Notes: a model not told the origin generated them from the letters alone. Numbered from the stretch's first letter, positions 33,198 through 41,426 are shown. The stretch is DNA of 64,000 nt from UBA8828 sp964510855 (GCA_964510855.1 CAZEDB010000008.1:8748-72747), one strand, 5' to 3'. Made by a program: numbers and translations.

Positions 33198-33979
33198 TGG
33201 CCGCCACTACTCCAGTCTTCGCGATTGCGAATCAAAAAGGGGGTGTAGGCAAAACGACCACCGCCGTTAATCTCGCCGCAGGTCTTGCTCGTCTCGGTGT
33301 CCCAACCTTGCTCATCGACCTAGATGCCCAGGCTAACGCTACCAGCGCGGTGGGCATTGATAAACAGCCCGGTACTTCACTCTACCGCGTCTTACACGGC
33401 GAAGGTAAGGCTGCAGAAAAAATTATTTCGACCTCTACTAAGGGGCTCGACCTCATCCCTTCCGAAATCGATCTCGCCGCCATCGAATCGGAATTAGCCG
33501 CCTCCGAAGGCTTCCTCGGTAAATTACGTGGCGTCCTCAAACCCGTTTTAGAATCCGGCAAGTATCGAGCCGTAATTATTGACTGCCCGCCGGCGCTCGG
33601 CGTGCTCTCGATGAGTGCGCTTGCTGCATCCGATCATCTCTTGGTCGCGCTCCAGACCGAATATCTTGCACTCGAGGGTCTCGGACAAATCCTCGGTGTG
33701 GTCGATCAACTCAAAGCCGCCGGCGCCAGCCAGTCGCTCTCCGTGGGTGGCATTATCATGACCATGTATGATGTGCGGACTAATCTCTCTCGCCAAGTGG
33801 TTGACGAAGTTAAAAAGCATTTCCCTCAACTCGTACTTGCGAGTTATATTCCTCGTTCGATTCGCCTCTCTGAAGCTCCCAGTCACGGTAAGACGATTTT
33901 CGATTACGATAATCACTCTCCAGGTGCTTCCGCCTACGAAGCTTTAGCTAAAGAAGTTAAAGAGCGTTTCAAATTATGA
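33197..33979 (+). CDS. parA: ParA/Soj-family partition ATPase
   Basis: 260 residues with the deviant Walker A KGGVGKTTTAVNLA (from Lys14), LLIDLDAQANAT, VIIDCPPALGVLSMSALAASDHLLVALQTEYLALEGL, and IPRSIRLSEAPSHGKTIFDYDNHSPGASAYEALAKE. The C-terminal signature matches chromosomal Soj/ParA well. ParA ATP-dependently positions ParB-parS complexes. Unusually the next gene is dgkA, not parB, and the previous is fabV; parB must lie elsewhere if present. ATG overlaps the fabV stop and TGA overlaps the dgkA start. Confidence 0.9.
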   Translation: MAATTPVFAIANQKGGVGKTTTAVNLAAGLARLGVPTLLIDLDAQANATSAVGIDKQPGTSLYRVLHGEGKAAEKIISTSTKGLDLIPSEIDLAAIESELAASEGFLGKLRGVLKPVLESGKYRAVIIDCPPALGVLSMSALAASDHLLVALQTEYLALEGLGQILGVVDQLKAAGASQSLSVGGIIMTMYDVRTNLSRQVVDEVKKHFPQLVLASYIPRSIRLSEAPSHGKTIFDYDNHSPGASAYEALAKEVKERFKL

Positions 33980-34413
33980 ACCCTACCGAATCTAATTCTG
34001 GGCCTACCTATGCGGGGCGAATGAAATCTAAAGGAGGGTTTGATCGTGTGACCCGTGCTTTCGGCTATACCTGGGAAGGTCTTAAAGCAGCTTATCATTA
34101 CGAGCATGCTTTCCGACAAGAGGTCTGGGCATTGGCTCCCTTTGCGATCGCAGCCTGGGTGTTGCCGCACCTTGCCATCTGGGTTCGTGCGCTCCTCTTC
34201 GGCTCCCTCTTGCTCGTTCTAATTGTTGAGCTCATCAATTCCGCCATCGAGGCCAATACCGACCATATCTCGCTCGATCGCCATCCCTTAGCCAAGCGCG
34301 CCAAGGATATGGGTTCGGCGGCGGTTTTTCTGGCCTTCGTCAACGCCGGCCTAATTTGGACCTGCTCACTTATCAGCGCCTACGGTAGTAAGCTCTGGAG
34401 TTGGTTAATATAA
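33976..34413 (+). CDS. dgkA: Diacylglycerol kinase (DgkA type)
   Basis: It recycles diacylglycerol to phosphatidic acid in the inner membrane. 145 residues: a soluble N-terminal extension of about 25 residues, then an amphipathic segment (FGYTWEGLKAAYHYEHAFRQEVWALAPF) and three membrane helices. The catalytic signature is ELINSAIEANTDHISLDRHPLAKRAKDMGSAAVFLA, matching the ExxNTAIE and KDxGSAAV motifs. ATG overlaps the parA stop (ATGA at 33976). The fabV-parA-dgkA run mixes lipid and segregation genes under coupled translation. Confidence 0.94.
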   Translation: MNPTESNSGPTYAGRMKSKGGFDRVTRAFGYTWEGLKAAYHYEHAFRQEVWALAPFAIAAWVLPHLAIWVRALLFGSLLLVLIVELINSAIEANTDHISLDRHPLAKRAKDMGSAAVFLAFVNAGLIWTCSLISAYGSKLWSWLI

Positions 34414-34443
34414 ATTTCCCTTTCATCTTTTAACTCCAACCCC

Positions 34444-35526
34444 ATGTCTCGCCCCATCACGCTCTTCACTGGTCAGTGGGCTGATATTCCGCTCAAGGAA
34501 CTTCTGCCTAAAGTAAAAGCCATGGGCTATGATGGCGTCGAACTCGCCTGCTGGGGCGACCACTTCGATGTGCGCCGCGCCGTCCAAGAAAAAGGCTATG
34601 TACAGTCGATTTGGGAACTTTTAACCGCCAACAACCTCGGCTGTTGGGCGATCTCGGCTCACCTTGTGGGTCAAGCTACTTGCGATCGTATTGACGAACG
34701 TCACCAAGCTATTTTGCCCGCGCATGTTTGGGGCGATGGTAACCCCGCAGGCGTTAATCAGCGTGCGTGCGAAGAAATGGCTCTGACGGCTCAGGCCGCC
34801 CGACTCTTTGCTGATGCCGGAACCGCTGCGATGGCGAGTCGCGCTAAGGGCTCAGGTAAAGTCGTCGTCAATGGCTTTACCGGTTCACCGATTTGGCATG
34901 CGCTCTACGCTTTCCCACCTACCAGCCAAGAGTATATCCAAGCCGGCTTCGACGATTTTGCCCGTCGCTGGAAGCCTATCCTTCAGGCCTTCGACCAGCA
35001 TAAGGTAAATTTTGCCCTCGAGGTTCACCCGACAGAGATTGCCTTCGATATCGCCTCGACCCACCGCGCCCTCGCGGCTGTCGGCCATCATGCTCGCTTT
35101 GGTTTTAACTACGACCCAAGTCACCTCGCCTACCAAGGCGTCGACTACGTCCGCTTCATTCGTGAATTCGGTGAGCGTATTCACCATGCCCACATGAAGG
35201 ATGTTTGGTGGGGCAAGGGCGATGGCACTGTAGGCGTCTTCGGGGGCCATACCGCCTTTGGCGACCCTCGTCGCTTCTGGGAGTTCCGCTCCGTTGGCCG
35301 GGGTGATGTAGATTTCGAACGCGTCATCGTTGCCCTTAATGATGTGGGCTATCGTGGCCCCCTCTCGGTTGAGTGGGAAGACGGTCGTATGGATCGCTTC
35401 CATGGCGCCACCGAGTCCTGTGCTTTTGTTCGTCGCCTCGAATTCCCCGTTAACTCCGTCGCCTTTGATGCCGCTTTTGACCAAGCGAAGCAGGGGAAGG
35501 GGAAGGAGAAGGGTAAGGGAAATTAA
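34444..35526 (+). CDS. Sugar phosphate isomerase/epimerase (AP-endonuclease-2-like TIM barrel) with repeat-derived C-terminal tail
   Basis: 360 residues in the xylose-isomerase-like TIM-barrel family. Metal/substrate strands: GYDGVELACWGDHFD, WAISAHLVGQATCDRIDERH, KVNFALEVHPTEIAFDIAST (Glu), GFNYDPSHLAYQGVD (Asp/His), IHHAHMKDVWWG and GPLSVEWEDGRMDR (Glu). The C-terminus KQGKGKEKGKGN is not family-like. It is encoded by GGGAAG-type low-complexity DNA, and the stop TAA at 35524-35526 lies in the adjoining TTAARAA array. With the Gfo/Idh/MocA gene downstream it fits an inositol or keto-sugar oxidation route; the substrate is unknown. Confidence 0.87.
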   Translation: MSRPITLFTGQWADIPLKELLPKVKAMGYDGVELACWGDHFDVRRAVQEKGYVQSIWELLTANNLGCWAISAHLVGQATCDRIDERHQAILPAHVWGDGNPAGVNQRACEEMALTAQAARLFADAGTAAMASRAKGSGKVVVNGFTGSPIWHALYAFPPTSQEYIQAGFDDFARRWKPILQAFDQHKVNFALEVHPTEIAFDIASTHRALAAVGHHARFGFNYDPSHLAYQGVDYVRFIREFGERIHHAHMKDVWWGKGDGTVGVFGGHTAFGDPRRFWEFRSVGRGDVDFERVIVALNDVGYRGPLSVEWEDGRMDRFHGATESCAFVRRLEFPVNSVAFDAAFDQAKQGKGKEKGKGN

Positions 35527-35814
35527 AAATTAAGAATTAAAAATTAAAACGAAGAACGAAAAACGAAGAACGAAAGAGTAGAAAGTAGAAGGTAAAAGGT
35601 AGAAAGAAAACGCGAGCTACCTGAAACGAAGAACGAAAAACGAAGAACGAAAACTTAACCGCAAAATAATCCCCAATCTCTAATCCTCCTTAATTTCTCT
35701 CCCTTCTACCTTTTACTTTCTACCTTTTACTATCGCCCCCCTTTTTCACCTTTTTTAATTCTTAATTTTAATCCCTTCTACCTTTTACTTTCTACCTTCT
35801 ATCATCTCCCTCCC
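35497..35814 (+). repeat. Mosaic repeat spacer R5
   Basis: It begins inside the isomerase gene. GGGAAG units run about 35490-35520, then TTAARAA heptamers (about 35524-35549), CGAARAA heptamers (about 35550-35576 and again 35632-35652), and GTAGAAR heptamers (about 35578-35607). Reverse complements follow: CTAATCY (about 35678), CTTYTAC heptamers (about 35702-35731), TTCTTAA units (about 35754-35770), and CTTYTAC again (about 35776-35803), next to the following start. Left half purine-rich, right half pyrimidine-rich. Confidence 0.8.
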
Positions 35815-36897
35815 ATGACAACTAAAGTAGGCATTATTGGCGCTGGTGGCATGTTACAGTATCATGCCGCTGGTTTCCGTCAGGCTGGTGCAGAAATCGT
35901 CGCGCTCGCCGATCCTGCACCCGGTGCAGCCGCTAAGGCCGCCACGAAATGGTGCGTGCCCCATGCTTACGAATCGGTTGAGGCGATGTTGAGCGCGCAA
36001 AAGGACATGCAAGCGGTGAGTATTATTGTCCCCAATAAGTTTCACGCCCCCCTTGCTATCCAATGCTTAAACGCGGGTAAGCACGTCTTCTGCGAAAAGC
36101 CTCCAGCCCTTAGTGCTGAAGAGGTGCGCGGTATTCAGTCGGCCGCCAAGTCCTCGGGTAAAACCGTGATGTTTAATTTTAATAACCGGGCACGTCCCGA
36201 GTCGCGCGCGCTCAAGGCTTATATCGATGCCGGCGAAGTTGGGGTGATTAACTCTGCTCAAGCCAAGTGGATTCGTCGTACCGGCATTCCAGGTTTTGGC
36301 GGCTGGTTTACCACCAAAGAATTATCCGGAGGCGGACCGCTTATCGACCTCCTGCACATGGTTGACCTTGCCATGCACTTCATGGGCTACCCTGAGCCTG
36401 CGCATGTGCTCGGGCGCACCTTTAATGATTTTATTCAGGACAAATCTTTCAAGGGCCCTTGGGGGATTCCTGATAAGGTAGGTGGCACCACCGATGTTGA
36501 AAATGCCGCCCATGGCGTAGTGACGTTTAAGACCGGACAAATCCTCACCCTCCAAGTCTCCTGGGCTGAGATGATCAAACGCGAAGAAGTCTCCGTCACC
36601 TTCCAAGGGACAAAAGCTGGCGGTAAAGTTGAGCGCCTCTTTGGTCGCGATGGCCTGGATGAAACGGCAATCGATACCTGCGAGCTCTATGTGCAAGAAC
36701 ACGGTAACAGCGTGAACCGTACTTTAGTCACGCCTGCCTGCGAAGACATGGGTCGCTGCGCCGCCGCTGCTAATTTCATCGAGGCAATTGAGAAACGCGC
36801 AAAGCCGCTCAACACCCTTGATGAAGCCTTCCGCCTTATGCAGGTGATTGATGGTCTCTACGCTTCGGCCCGCACCGGTAAGCCAGTGTCGTTCTGA
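35815..36897 (+). CDS. Gfo/Idh/MocA-family NAD(P)-dependent oxidoreductase
   Basis: 360 residues. The N-terminal Rossmann domain starts TTKVGIIGAGGMLQYHAAGFRQAG, with VSIIVPNKFHAPLAIQCLNAGKHVFCEKPPALS, the conserved EKP that contacts the nicotinamide. The C-terminal domain has GGGPLIDLLHMVDLAMHFMGYPEP, carrying the GGGxxxDxxxHxxD catalytic pattern. Family members oxidise inositols, glucose derivatives or amino sugars, and the substrate cannot be read. The upstream sugar isomerase on the same strand is a likely pathway partner, though a 288-base repeat spacer separates them. The start lacks a Shine-Dalgarno. Confidence 0.9.
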   Translation: MTTKVGIIGAGGMLQYHAAGFRQAGAEIVALADPAPGAAAKAATKWCVPHAYESVEAMLSAQKDMQAVSIIVPNKFHAPLAIQCLNAGKHVFCEKPPALSAEEVRGIQSAAKSSGKTVMFNFNNRARPESRALKAYIDAGEVGVINSAQAKWIRRTGIPGFGGWFTTKELSGGGPLIDLLHMVDLAMHFMGYPEPAHVLGRTFNDFIQDKSFKGPWGIPDKVGGTTDVENAAHGVVTFKTGQILTLQVSWAEMIKREEVSVTFQGTKAGGKVERLFGRDGLDETAIDTCELYVQEHGNSVNRTLVTPACEDMGRCAAAANFIEAIEKRAKPLNTLDEAFRLMQVIDGLYASARTGKPVSF

Positions 36898-37368
36898 TTA
36901 ACGGTTCAGCCACCAAACCCCGGCATTGATGGTCGCGGCGTAAGTTACCCACACTAAGTGAGGGGCTTGAAGCCATGCCGCGATGCGATCAAGTTTTGCC
37001 AAGGCGCGGATGAGTCCGACTAAAACAATTAAATATAGGGCAATATCGATTAAAGCTAAGTCGGGTCGGCGGATGCCGAAGAATAGATGCGACCAAGCGG
37101 CGTTAACTAGGAGTAAGCCCCAGAAGAGGGCCTTGGCTTCGCGTGCGCTATCGGCACGCCATACCCGCCAAAGGCTTACCGCTAGTAGGCCGTAGAGAAC
37201 CGTCCAGACCGGACCAAACACCCAACTGGGCGGGGTGTGCGGCGGCTTAGCTAACGTCGGGTACCAATCCTTGACGCTTTGTGCCGTCGCCCAGCCTCCT
37301 AAAGCTGCGACACTGTAACAAATGATGATAAGGCCAATTAAGTGCCACGCGCTACCACGAGAATGCAT
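36898..37368 (-). CDS. tspO: TspO/MBR tryptophan-rich sensory protein family
   Basis: 156 residues with five membrane helices and the family pattern: GWATAQSVKDWYPTLAKPPHTPPSWVFGPVWTVLYGLLAVSLWRVWR, then LLLVNAAWSHLFFGIRRPDLALIDI and WLQAPHLVWVTYAATINAGVWWLNR. TspO proteins bind porphyrins and affect tetrapyrrole or stress responses; the conserved W and PxW residues are present. The start is ATG 37368. The upstream in-frame residues are encoded by the repeat array and end-match CTTCTAC units, so they are excluded. It is convergent with the oxidoreductase, with stops adjacent. Confidence 0.92.
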   Translation of the reverse strand: MHSRGSAWHLIGLIIICYSVAALGGWATAQSVKDWYPTLAKPPHTPPSWVFGPVWTVLYGLLAVSLWRVWRADSAREAKALFWGLLLVNAAWSHLFFGIRRPDLALIDIALYLIVLVGLIRALAKLDRIAAWLQAPHLVWVTYAATINAGVWWLNR

Positions 37369-37377
37369 GAATGAGGA

Positions 37378-38253
37378 GTATGGAGGTGGAAGGTAGAAGG
37401 TAGAAGGTAAAAAGTAGAAAGGAATAAACGAAGAACGAAAGGGTAGGGAGGTTGCTACGCAACCTCCGGGCCTAATTCTAATCACGCCAACCCGTTACAG
37501 CTGGTTAGCTGAACAGCTGGACAGCTGCCGATTACTGCGCGGGTTTGCTGCGAGCGGGAAAGCTGCGTGCTGGTTAGCTGATTAATTTTTTCGTCCCCTT
37601 TTACTTTTTACCTTCTACTTTCTACCTCTACCTCTGCCTCCCCCTTTTAATTTTTAATTTCCCAAGCTACATGCTGGTGAAGCTGGCAAGTGCTAGAAGA
37701 GCTGGAAAGGTAATTCCGCTTCCTGCTAACACCGCTAACACCGCTAATACTGAGATGCGAGATAAGGGATAAGAGATCGGAAGTTAATTTATCCCGCTAA
37801 CGAGCTATAGAGCTAATGAGCTAATAGGCCCTCATCCCTCATCTCTAATCCCTAATCTCATCCCGCTAATACCGAGATGCGAGATAAGGGATAAGAGATC
37901 GGAAGTTAATTTATCCCGCTAACGGGCTATAGAGCTAATATCCCCGCAGCTACCGCAGCTACCGCAGTTACCGCAGAAATTTCTAACGAGCCACTGAGCT
38001 AATGAGCCAACGAGCTAATTCTCCCTCATCCCTAGTCTCTAATCCCAATTCCCAGCTCTTCTAGCATTTCTAGCCTGTTAGCCAGCTAGCTAGTTAGCTA
38101 TTAAGCTAATTAACTTTCGTTTTTCGTTTATTCTCTTCTACCTTCTACCTTCTACTTTTTACCAACCCCTTTCCCTAATCCCTTATCCCTTATCCCTTAT
38201 CCCTAATCTCTTATCTCTCCTCCCTAATCCCTAATCTCTCTTCCCCTCTCCCC
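37378..38253 (+). repeat. Mosaic repeat spacer R6 (876 bp, largest in window)
   Basis: In order: GTAGAAR heptamers (37391-37421), CGAARAA, hairpin F (37447), J element (37499-37582), reverse heptamers (about 37600-37630). Then a reversed CTAGAAGAGCTGG unit (about 37690) and CCGCTAACA units, and two copies of a ~66-bp element starting GAGATGCGAGATAAGGG (37752 and 37874, 122 apart). GAGCTAAY octamers, CCGCAGCTA nonamers (about 37944), CCCAGCTCTTCTAGC (38051), reverse CGTTTTTCG and CTTCTAC (about 38118-38162) come next. Long CTTATCC/CTAATCT heptamers (about 38172-38238) end just before dapL. No gene. Confidence 0.85.
37447..37467. repeat. Palindromic hairpin, family F (perfect copy)
   Basis: GGAGGTTGC, loop TAC, GCAACCTCC: 9 bp with no mismatch, whereas the copies at 25073 and 31118 carry one mismatch. 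Confidence 0.85.
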
Positions 38254-39501
38254 ATGTCCGACTCCTACATCCAACAACTTTTTGCCGAACGCATCGGTGG
38301 TGCCAACTACGGTAAATCCACGGCCATCTATAAGTTCGAAAAAATTAAACGCGCTAAGGCTGCAGCCCGGAAGGCTAAGCCCGATATCGCCTTGATTGAC
38401 CTCGGGGTCGGCGAGCCCGACGAGATGGCCTTCCCTCAGGTTGTGCGTACCCTTCAGAGCGAAGCCGCTAAACCTGAAAATCGGGGTTATGCCGATAATG
38501 GTGGCGTCGACTTCAAGCACGCTGCTGCCCGTTACATGAAGTCGCTCTTCGGCGTCGAGGTTGATCCCGAAACTGAAGTCCTGCACTCCATCGGCTCTAA
38601 GTCCGCCCTCTCGATTCTCCCTGCCTGCTTAATTAACCCAGGCGACGTCGTGCTCATGACCACGCCCGGTTATCCCGTCTTTGGTACGCACGCTAAGTAT
38701 TACGGCGGGGTGGTGCATAACCTCAAGCTCACCGCCGAAAATGGCTTCTTGCCCGATCTCAAAGCCATCCCTGCCGATGTTTTAGCTAAAGCAAAAGTGC
38801 TGGTACTCAATTACCCCAATAATCCCACCGGTGCTTGTGCGACGCGCGCCTTCTATACGGAGGTCGTCGCTTTTGCTAAGAAGCACGCGCTCGTGGTTAT
38901 TCAAGATGCTGCTTACGGCTCGCTCCACTTCGGCGCCGAGCAACTTTCCCTGCTGCAAATTCCGGGGGCCAAGGATGTCGCGCTCGAGCTTCATTCGCTT
39001 TCCAAGAGCCACAACATGACAGGTTGGCGCATTGGTTTTGTGGCGGGCAACGCCTTGCTGGTTAAGGCGTATGGCGATGTAAAAGATAACTCTGATTCCG
39101 GACAGTTCTTAGGTATTCAAAAAGCAGGCGCTGCGGGTCTTGACGATGTTGCTATCCCTCGCGCTATCGCGGCCAAGTATTCTCGCCGTATGGATTTACT
39201 CGTCGGCGTTTTAGCTAAGCTGGGCTTCCAAGTGCGTAAGCCTGGTGCGGGCTTCTTCCTCTACATGCCCGCGCCCAAGGCCGCCGCAGGTCCAGGAGGT
39301 GTCCGCCTCACTTTTGATTCGGGCGAAGCCTTCTCCCAATGGATGATTACCGAGCATCTCATTTCTACCGTACCCTGGGATGACTGTGGGGCCTTTGTGC
39401 GGTTCTCGGTCACCTTTGTTTCGGACCAAGGTGAAGCAGGCGAAGCTGCGGTGGTTGCTGAGGTTGCCCGCCGCCTTTCCCCCTGGAAATTCGAGTTCTA
39501 A
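38254..39501 (+). CDS. dapL: LL-diaminopimelate aminotransferase
   Basis: It converts tetrahydrodipicolinate directly to LL-DAP, bypassing the acylated intermediates; typical of Chlamydiae/Verrucomicrobia, plants and some others. 415 residues: ALIDLGVGEPDEMAFPQVV, GYADNGGVDFKHAAARYMK, LNYPNNPTGACATRAF, VIQDAAYGSLHFG, and the PLP Lys251 in LHSLSKSHNMTGWRIGFVAGN. The DNGGxxFxxAAxRYMxxxFG block and the SLSKSxNMTGWRxGFVxGN block are DapL-like. Consistent with the meso-DAP ligase mpl at 9 kb. The leader is pure heptamer repeat with no Shine-Dalgarno. Confidence 0.92.
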   Translation: MSDSYIQQLFAERIGGANYGKSTAIYKFEKIKRAKAAARKAKPDIALIDLGVGEPDEMAFPQVVRTLQSEAAKPENRGYADNGGVDFKHAAARYMKSLFGVEVDPETEVLHSIGSKSALSILPACLINPGDVVLMTTPGYPVFGTHAKYYGGVVHNLKLTAENGFLPDLKAIPADVLAKAKVLVLNYPNNPTGACATRAFYTEVVAFAKKHALVVIQDAAYGSLHFGAEQLSLLQIPGAKDVALELHSLSKSHNMTGWRIGFVAGNALLVKAYGDVKDNSDSGQFLGIQKAGAAGLDDVAIPRAIAAKYSRRMDLLVGVLAKLGFQVRKPGAGFFLYMPAPKAAAGPGGVRLTFDSGEAFSQWMITEHLISTVPWDDCGAFVRFSVTFVSDQGEAGEAAVVAEVARRLSPWKFEF

Positions 39502-39527
39502 GCCTGGCGAGGCCCATTCTTGACACC

Positions 39528-39542
39528 CGGGGGAAAACCCCG
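39528..39542 (+). terminator. Hairpin after dapL
   Basis: CGGGG, loop GAAAA, CCCCG, then a T/C-rich stretch. A TTGACA at 39520-39525 just before it could be a -35 for tRNA-Phe, but no good -10 follows. Confidence 0.45.
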
Positions 39543-39565
39543 TCTCTTCATTTCTAGTCTCTTTT

Positions 39566-39638
39566 GGCCGGATAGCTCAGTTGGTAGAGCAGGGGATTGA
39601 AAATCCCCGTGTCGTTGGTTCGATTCCGACTCCGGCCA
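39566..39638 (+). tRNA. tRNA-Phe (anticodon GAA)
   Basis: Acceptor GGCCGGA pairs with TCCGGCC. D-arm TAGCTCAGTTGGTAGAGC, anticodon stem GGGGA/TCCCC with loop TTGAAAA, T-arm GTTGGTTCGATTCCGAC. Discriminator A; CCA not encoded. 73 bases. Confidence 0.96.
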
Positions 39639-39644
39639 CCTTTT

Positions 39645-39678
39645 CCGACCCTCCGCATTCCGGAGGGTCGGCTTCTTT
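39645..39678 (+). terminator. Rho-independent terminator of tRNA-Phe
   Basis: CCGACCCTCCG (39645-39655) pairs perfectly with CGGAGGGTCGG (39661-39671) around CATTC, then CTTCTTTT. Confidence 0.92.
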
Positions 39679-39745
39679 TAAGTGCTGATGAACCCCTGAA
39701 GTTCAATCCGCTTCCCCTCCGAGTCTTATCCGCCTTAATGGAACC

Positions 39746-40585
39746 ATGTTAATTGCCCGTACTGTGACCGAGCTTCGCGCTGCCGTCGCTGCGCTCCGGG
39801 CGTCGGGTAAGAGCATTGGCTTTGTCCCTACCATGGGCTGCTTACACGAGGGGCATCTGGCCTTGGTCGATCAAGCCCGCCGCGAAGCCAAGGCTTGTGT
39901 GGTTTCAATCTTTGTTAACCCCACACAGTTTGGTCCTAAGGAAGACTTTGCCCAATACCCCCGTCCTTTTGCGGAGGACTGTCGTCTCTGCGAATCGCGC
40001 GGCGTGGATATCGTTTTTGCGCCTAACGCCGATTTTTACCCATCAGATCACTCCACTTGGGTTGAGGAATCAGAAGTCTCTCAAGGTCTTTGCGGTGCTT
40101 TTCGGCCCGGACATTTCCGCGGCGTCGCGACAGTTGTGCTCAAACTTTTTAACGCCTGCGCGCCTGACATTGCTGTCTTCGGCGAAAAAGATTTTCAACA
40201 ACTCGCCGTCATTCGTCGCATGGTGCGTGATTTAGATCTCCCTATTCGCATTATTGGGGCGGCTACCTTGCGTGAGCCCGACGGCCTCGCCATGAGTTCG
40301 CGTAACCGTTATCTTAGCCCCGAGGAACGCCGGGCTGCGGCGGTGATTCCGCAGGCGCTCGCCGCCGCCCATGACTGTGCCCAGGCTGGCCGTCGTACCG
40401 CCCCCGAAATTTTAGCCGCTGCCTCAGCTGTTTTACAGCGCGAGCCGAGCCTAAAGCTCCAATACTTGGCGTTAGTTGATGCCGATTCCCTCCAGCCTCT
40501 GACTGAGTTACGACCAACCCGGAGTGTCCTTATACTGGCAGCCTATGTTGGGACCACCCGGTTGATTGATAATCGCCGGCTCTGA
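39746..40585 (+). CDS. panC: Pantothenate synthetase
   Basis: It condenses pantoate and beta-alanine with ATP. 279 residues: GFVPTMGCLHEGHLALVDQAR (HxGH ATP motif), VVSIFVNPTQFGPKEDFAQYPR, CGAFRPGHFRGVATVVLKLFN, VFGEKDFQQLAVIRRMVRDL, and EPDGLAMSSRNRYLSPEERR (SSRN, the KMSKS counterpart). All substrate-contact blocks are present and length is standard. No panB neighbour. It is convergent with the next hypothetical gene, with 3 bases between stops. Confidence 0.96.
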   Translation: MLIARTVTELRAAVAALRASGKSIGFVPTMGCLHEGHLALVDQARREAKACVVSIFVNPTQFGPKEDFAQYPRPFAEDCRLCESRGVDIVFAPNADFYPSDHSTWVEESEVSQGLCGAFRPGHFRGVATVVLKLFNACAPDIAVFGEKDFQQLAVIRRMVRDLDLPIRIIGAATLREPDGLAMSSRNRYLSPEERRAAAVIPQALAAAHDCAQAGRRTAPEILAAASAVLQREPSLKLQYLALVDADSLQPLTELRPTRSVLILAAYVGTTRLIDNRRL

Positions 40586-40588
40586 GGT

Positions 40589-41341
40589 CTAGCGACGAAT
40601 CAGTTTCCAGTAGGTAAAGCGCTCGCCGTGTTCAATCGGCGGCGGCGGTGTTTTGTCGATGCCTGTGGCTATGAGTTCTACCCGACGGCGCTCGATATCG
40701 GTTTCGCTACCGCGCTTTTGGTTCATGGTCCATTCTGCACGCACCACGCCAAAGGGTGCTGCATCCGAGCGCCAGACCTCGCCTTCAATGACAGTGGTAA
40801 TGATCCGCATGAGCGGAGGGTTAAGCGAAAGGTCGCCCCGCATGGTTTCACGTACGCAATCCCATTTCTTACCTGAGCCATCTTTAACTCTACTTTTTTC
40901 CAGCGGGGTGTAGACCCAGTTGTCGCGCATCTCGACCAGTTTAACCACATCGCGTACATCTTCAGGGAACATGTACCAAGGCCCGCGCACAGGATCGGTA
41001 AAGAGAATTTCACGTGCTACGTGAATGAGACGCGCGGCTTTCTCCCGTGTCATTTCACGAGGAATCAGAAAACTTAAGCGCCCTTTATTTTTTGAACCCA
41101 ACCATTTCACGGGTGAAATCTCTAACCAAATCATCGGAATGCCTTCGACGATGGTGCCATCGCGACTGCTAACCCGGATTTCCTCTGTCTTCTCTGCACC
41201 GTCGGCTTCAATGCTTACGATACGATAAGTCGACCAACTGCCATCAACGGGTGTGCGCTGGGCAAAGATTTCCCATTGCGCCTGAAGGGGTGCAGCCAGA
41301 GCAATCAGGCAAATGCCGAGATTGAAGAGGTACCGCTGCAT
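40589..41341 (-). CDS. Hypothetical secreted protein
   Basis: 250 residues with a clear signal peptide (MQRYLFNLGICLIALAAPLQAQ). The mature part is rich in beta strands and Trp/Arg, with one Cys (KWDCVRE) and a Pro run (KTPPPPIEHGERF) near the end. No family recognised. Its start is 86 bases from cimA, divergent. Similar single-domain exported proteins are common in the window. No function proposed. Confidence 0.7.
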   Translation of the reverse strand: MQRYLFNLGICLIALAAPLQAQWEIFAQRTPVDGSWSTYRIVSIEADGAEKTEEIRVSSRDGTIVEGIPMIWLEISPVKWLGSKNKGRLSFLIPREMTREKAARLIHVAREILFTDPVRGPWYMFPEDVRDVVKLVEMRDNWVYTPLEKSRVKDGSGKKWDCVRETMRGDLSLNPPLMRIITTVIEGEVWRSDAAPFGVVRAEWTMNQKRGSETDIERRRVELIATGIDKTPPPPIEHGERFTYWKLIRR

Positions 41342-41426
41342 GGGCCTATTCCATGCTCAAATTGGGGGTGAGCAAGCCGCATCCCGCTTGCCCTAGGGGG
41401 TCCGTCCGTCCTAGGTTGTCCCTTCC

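Noticed and set aside
37369..37485. Extended N-terminus for TspO
   Set aside because: The extra residues are encoded by the CTTCTAC repeat array and do not match the family; ATG 37368 gives the normal start.
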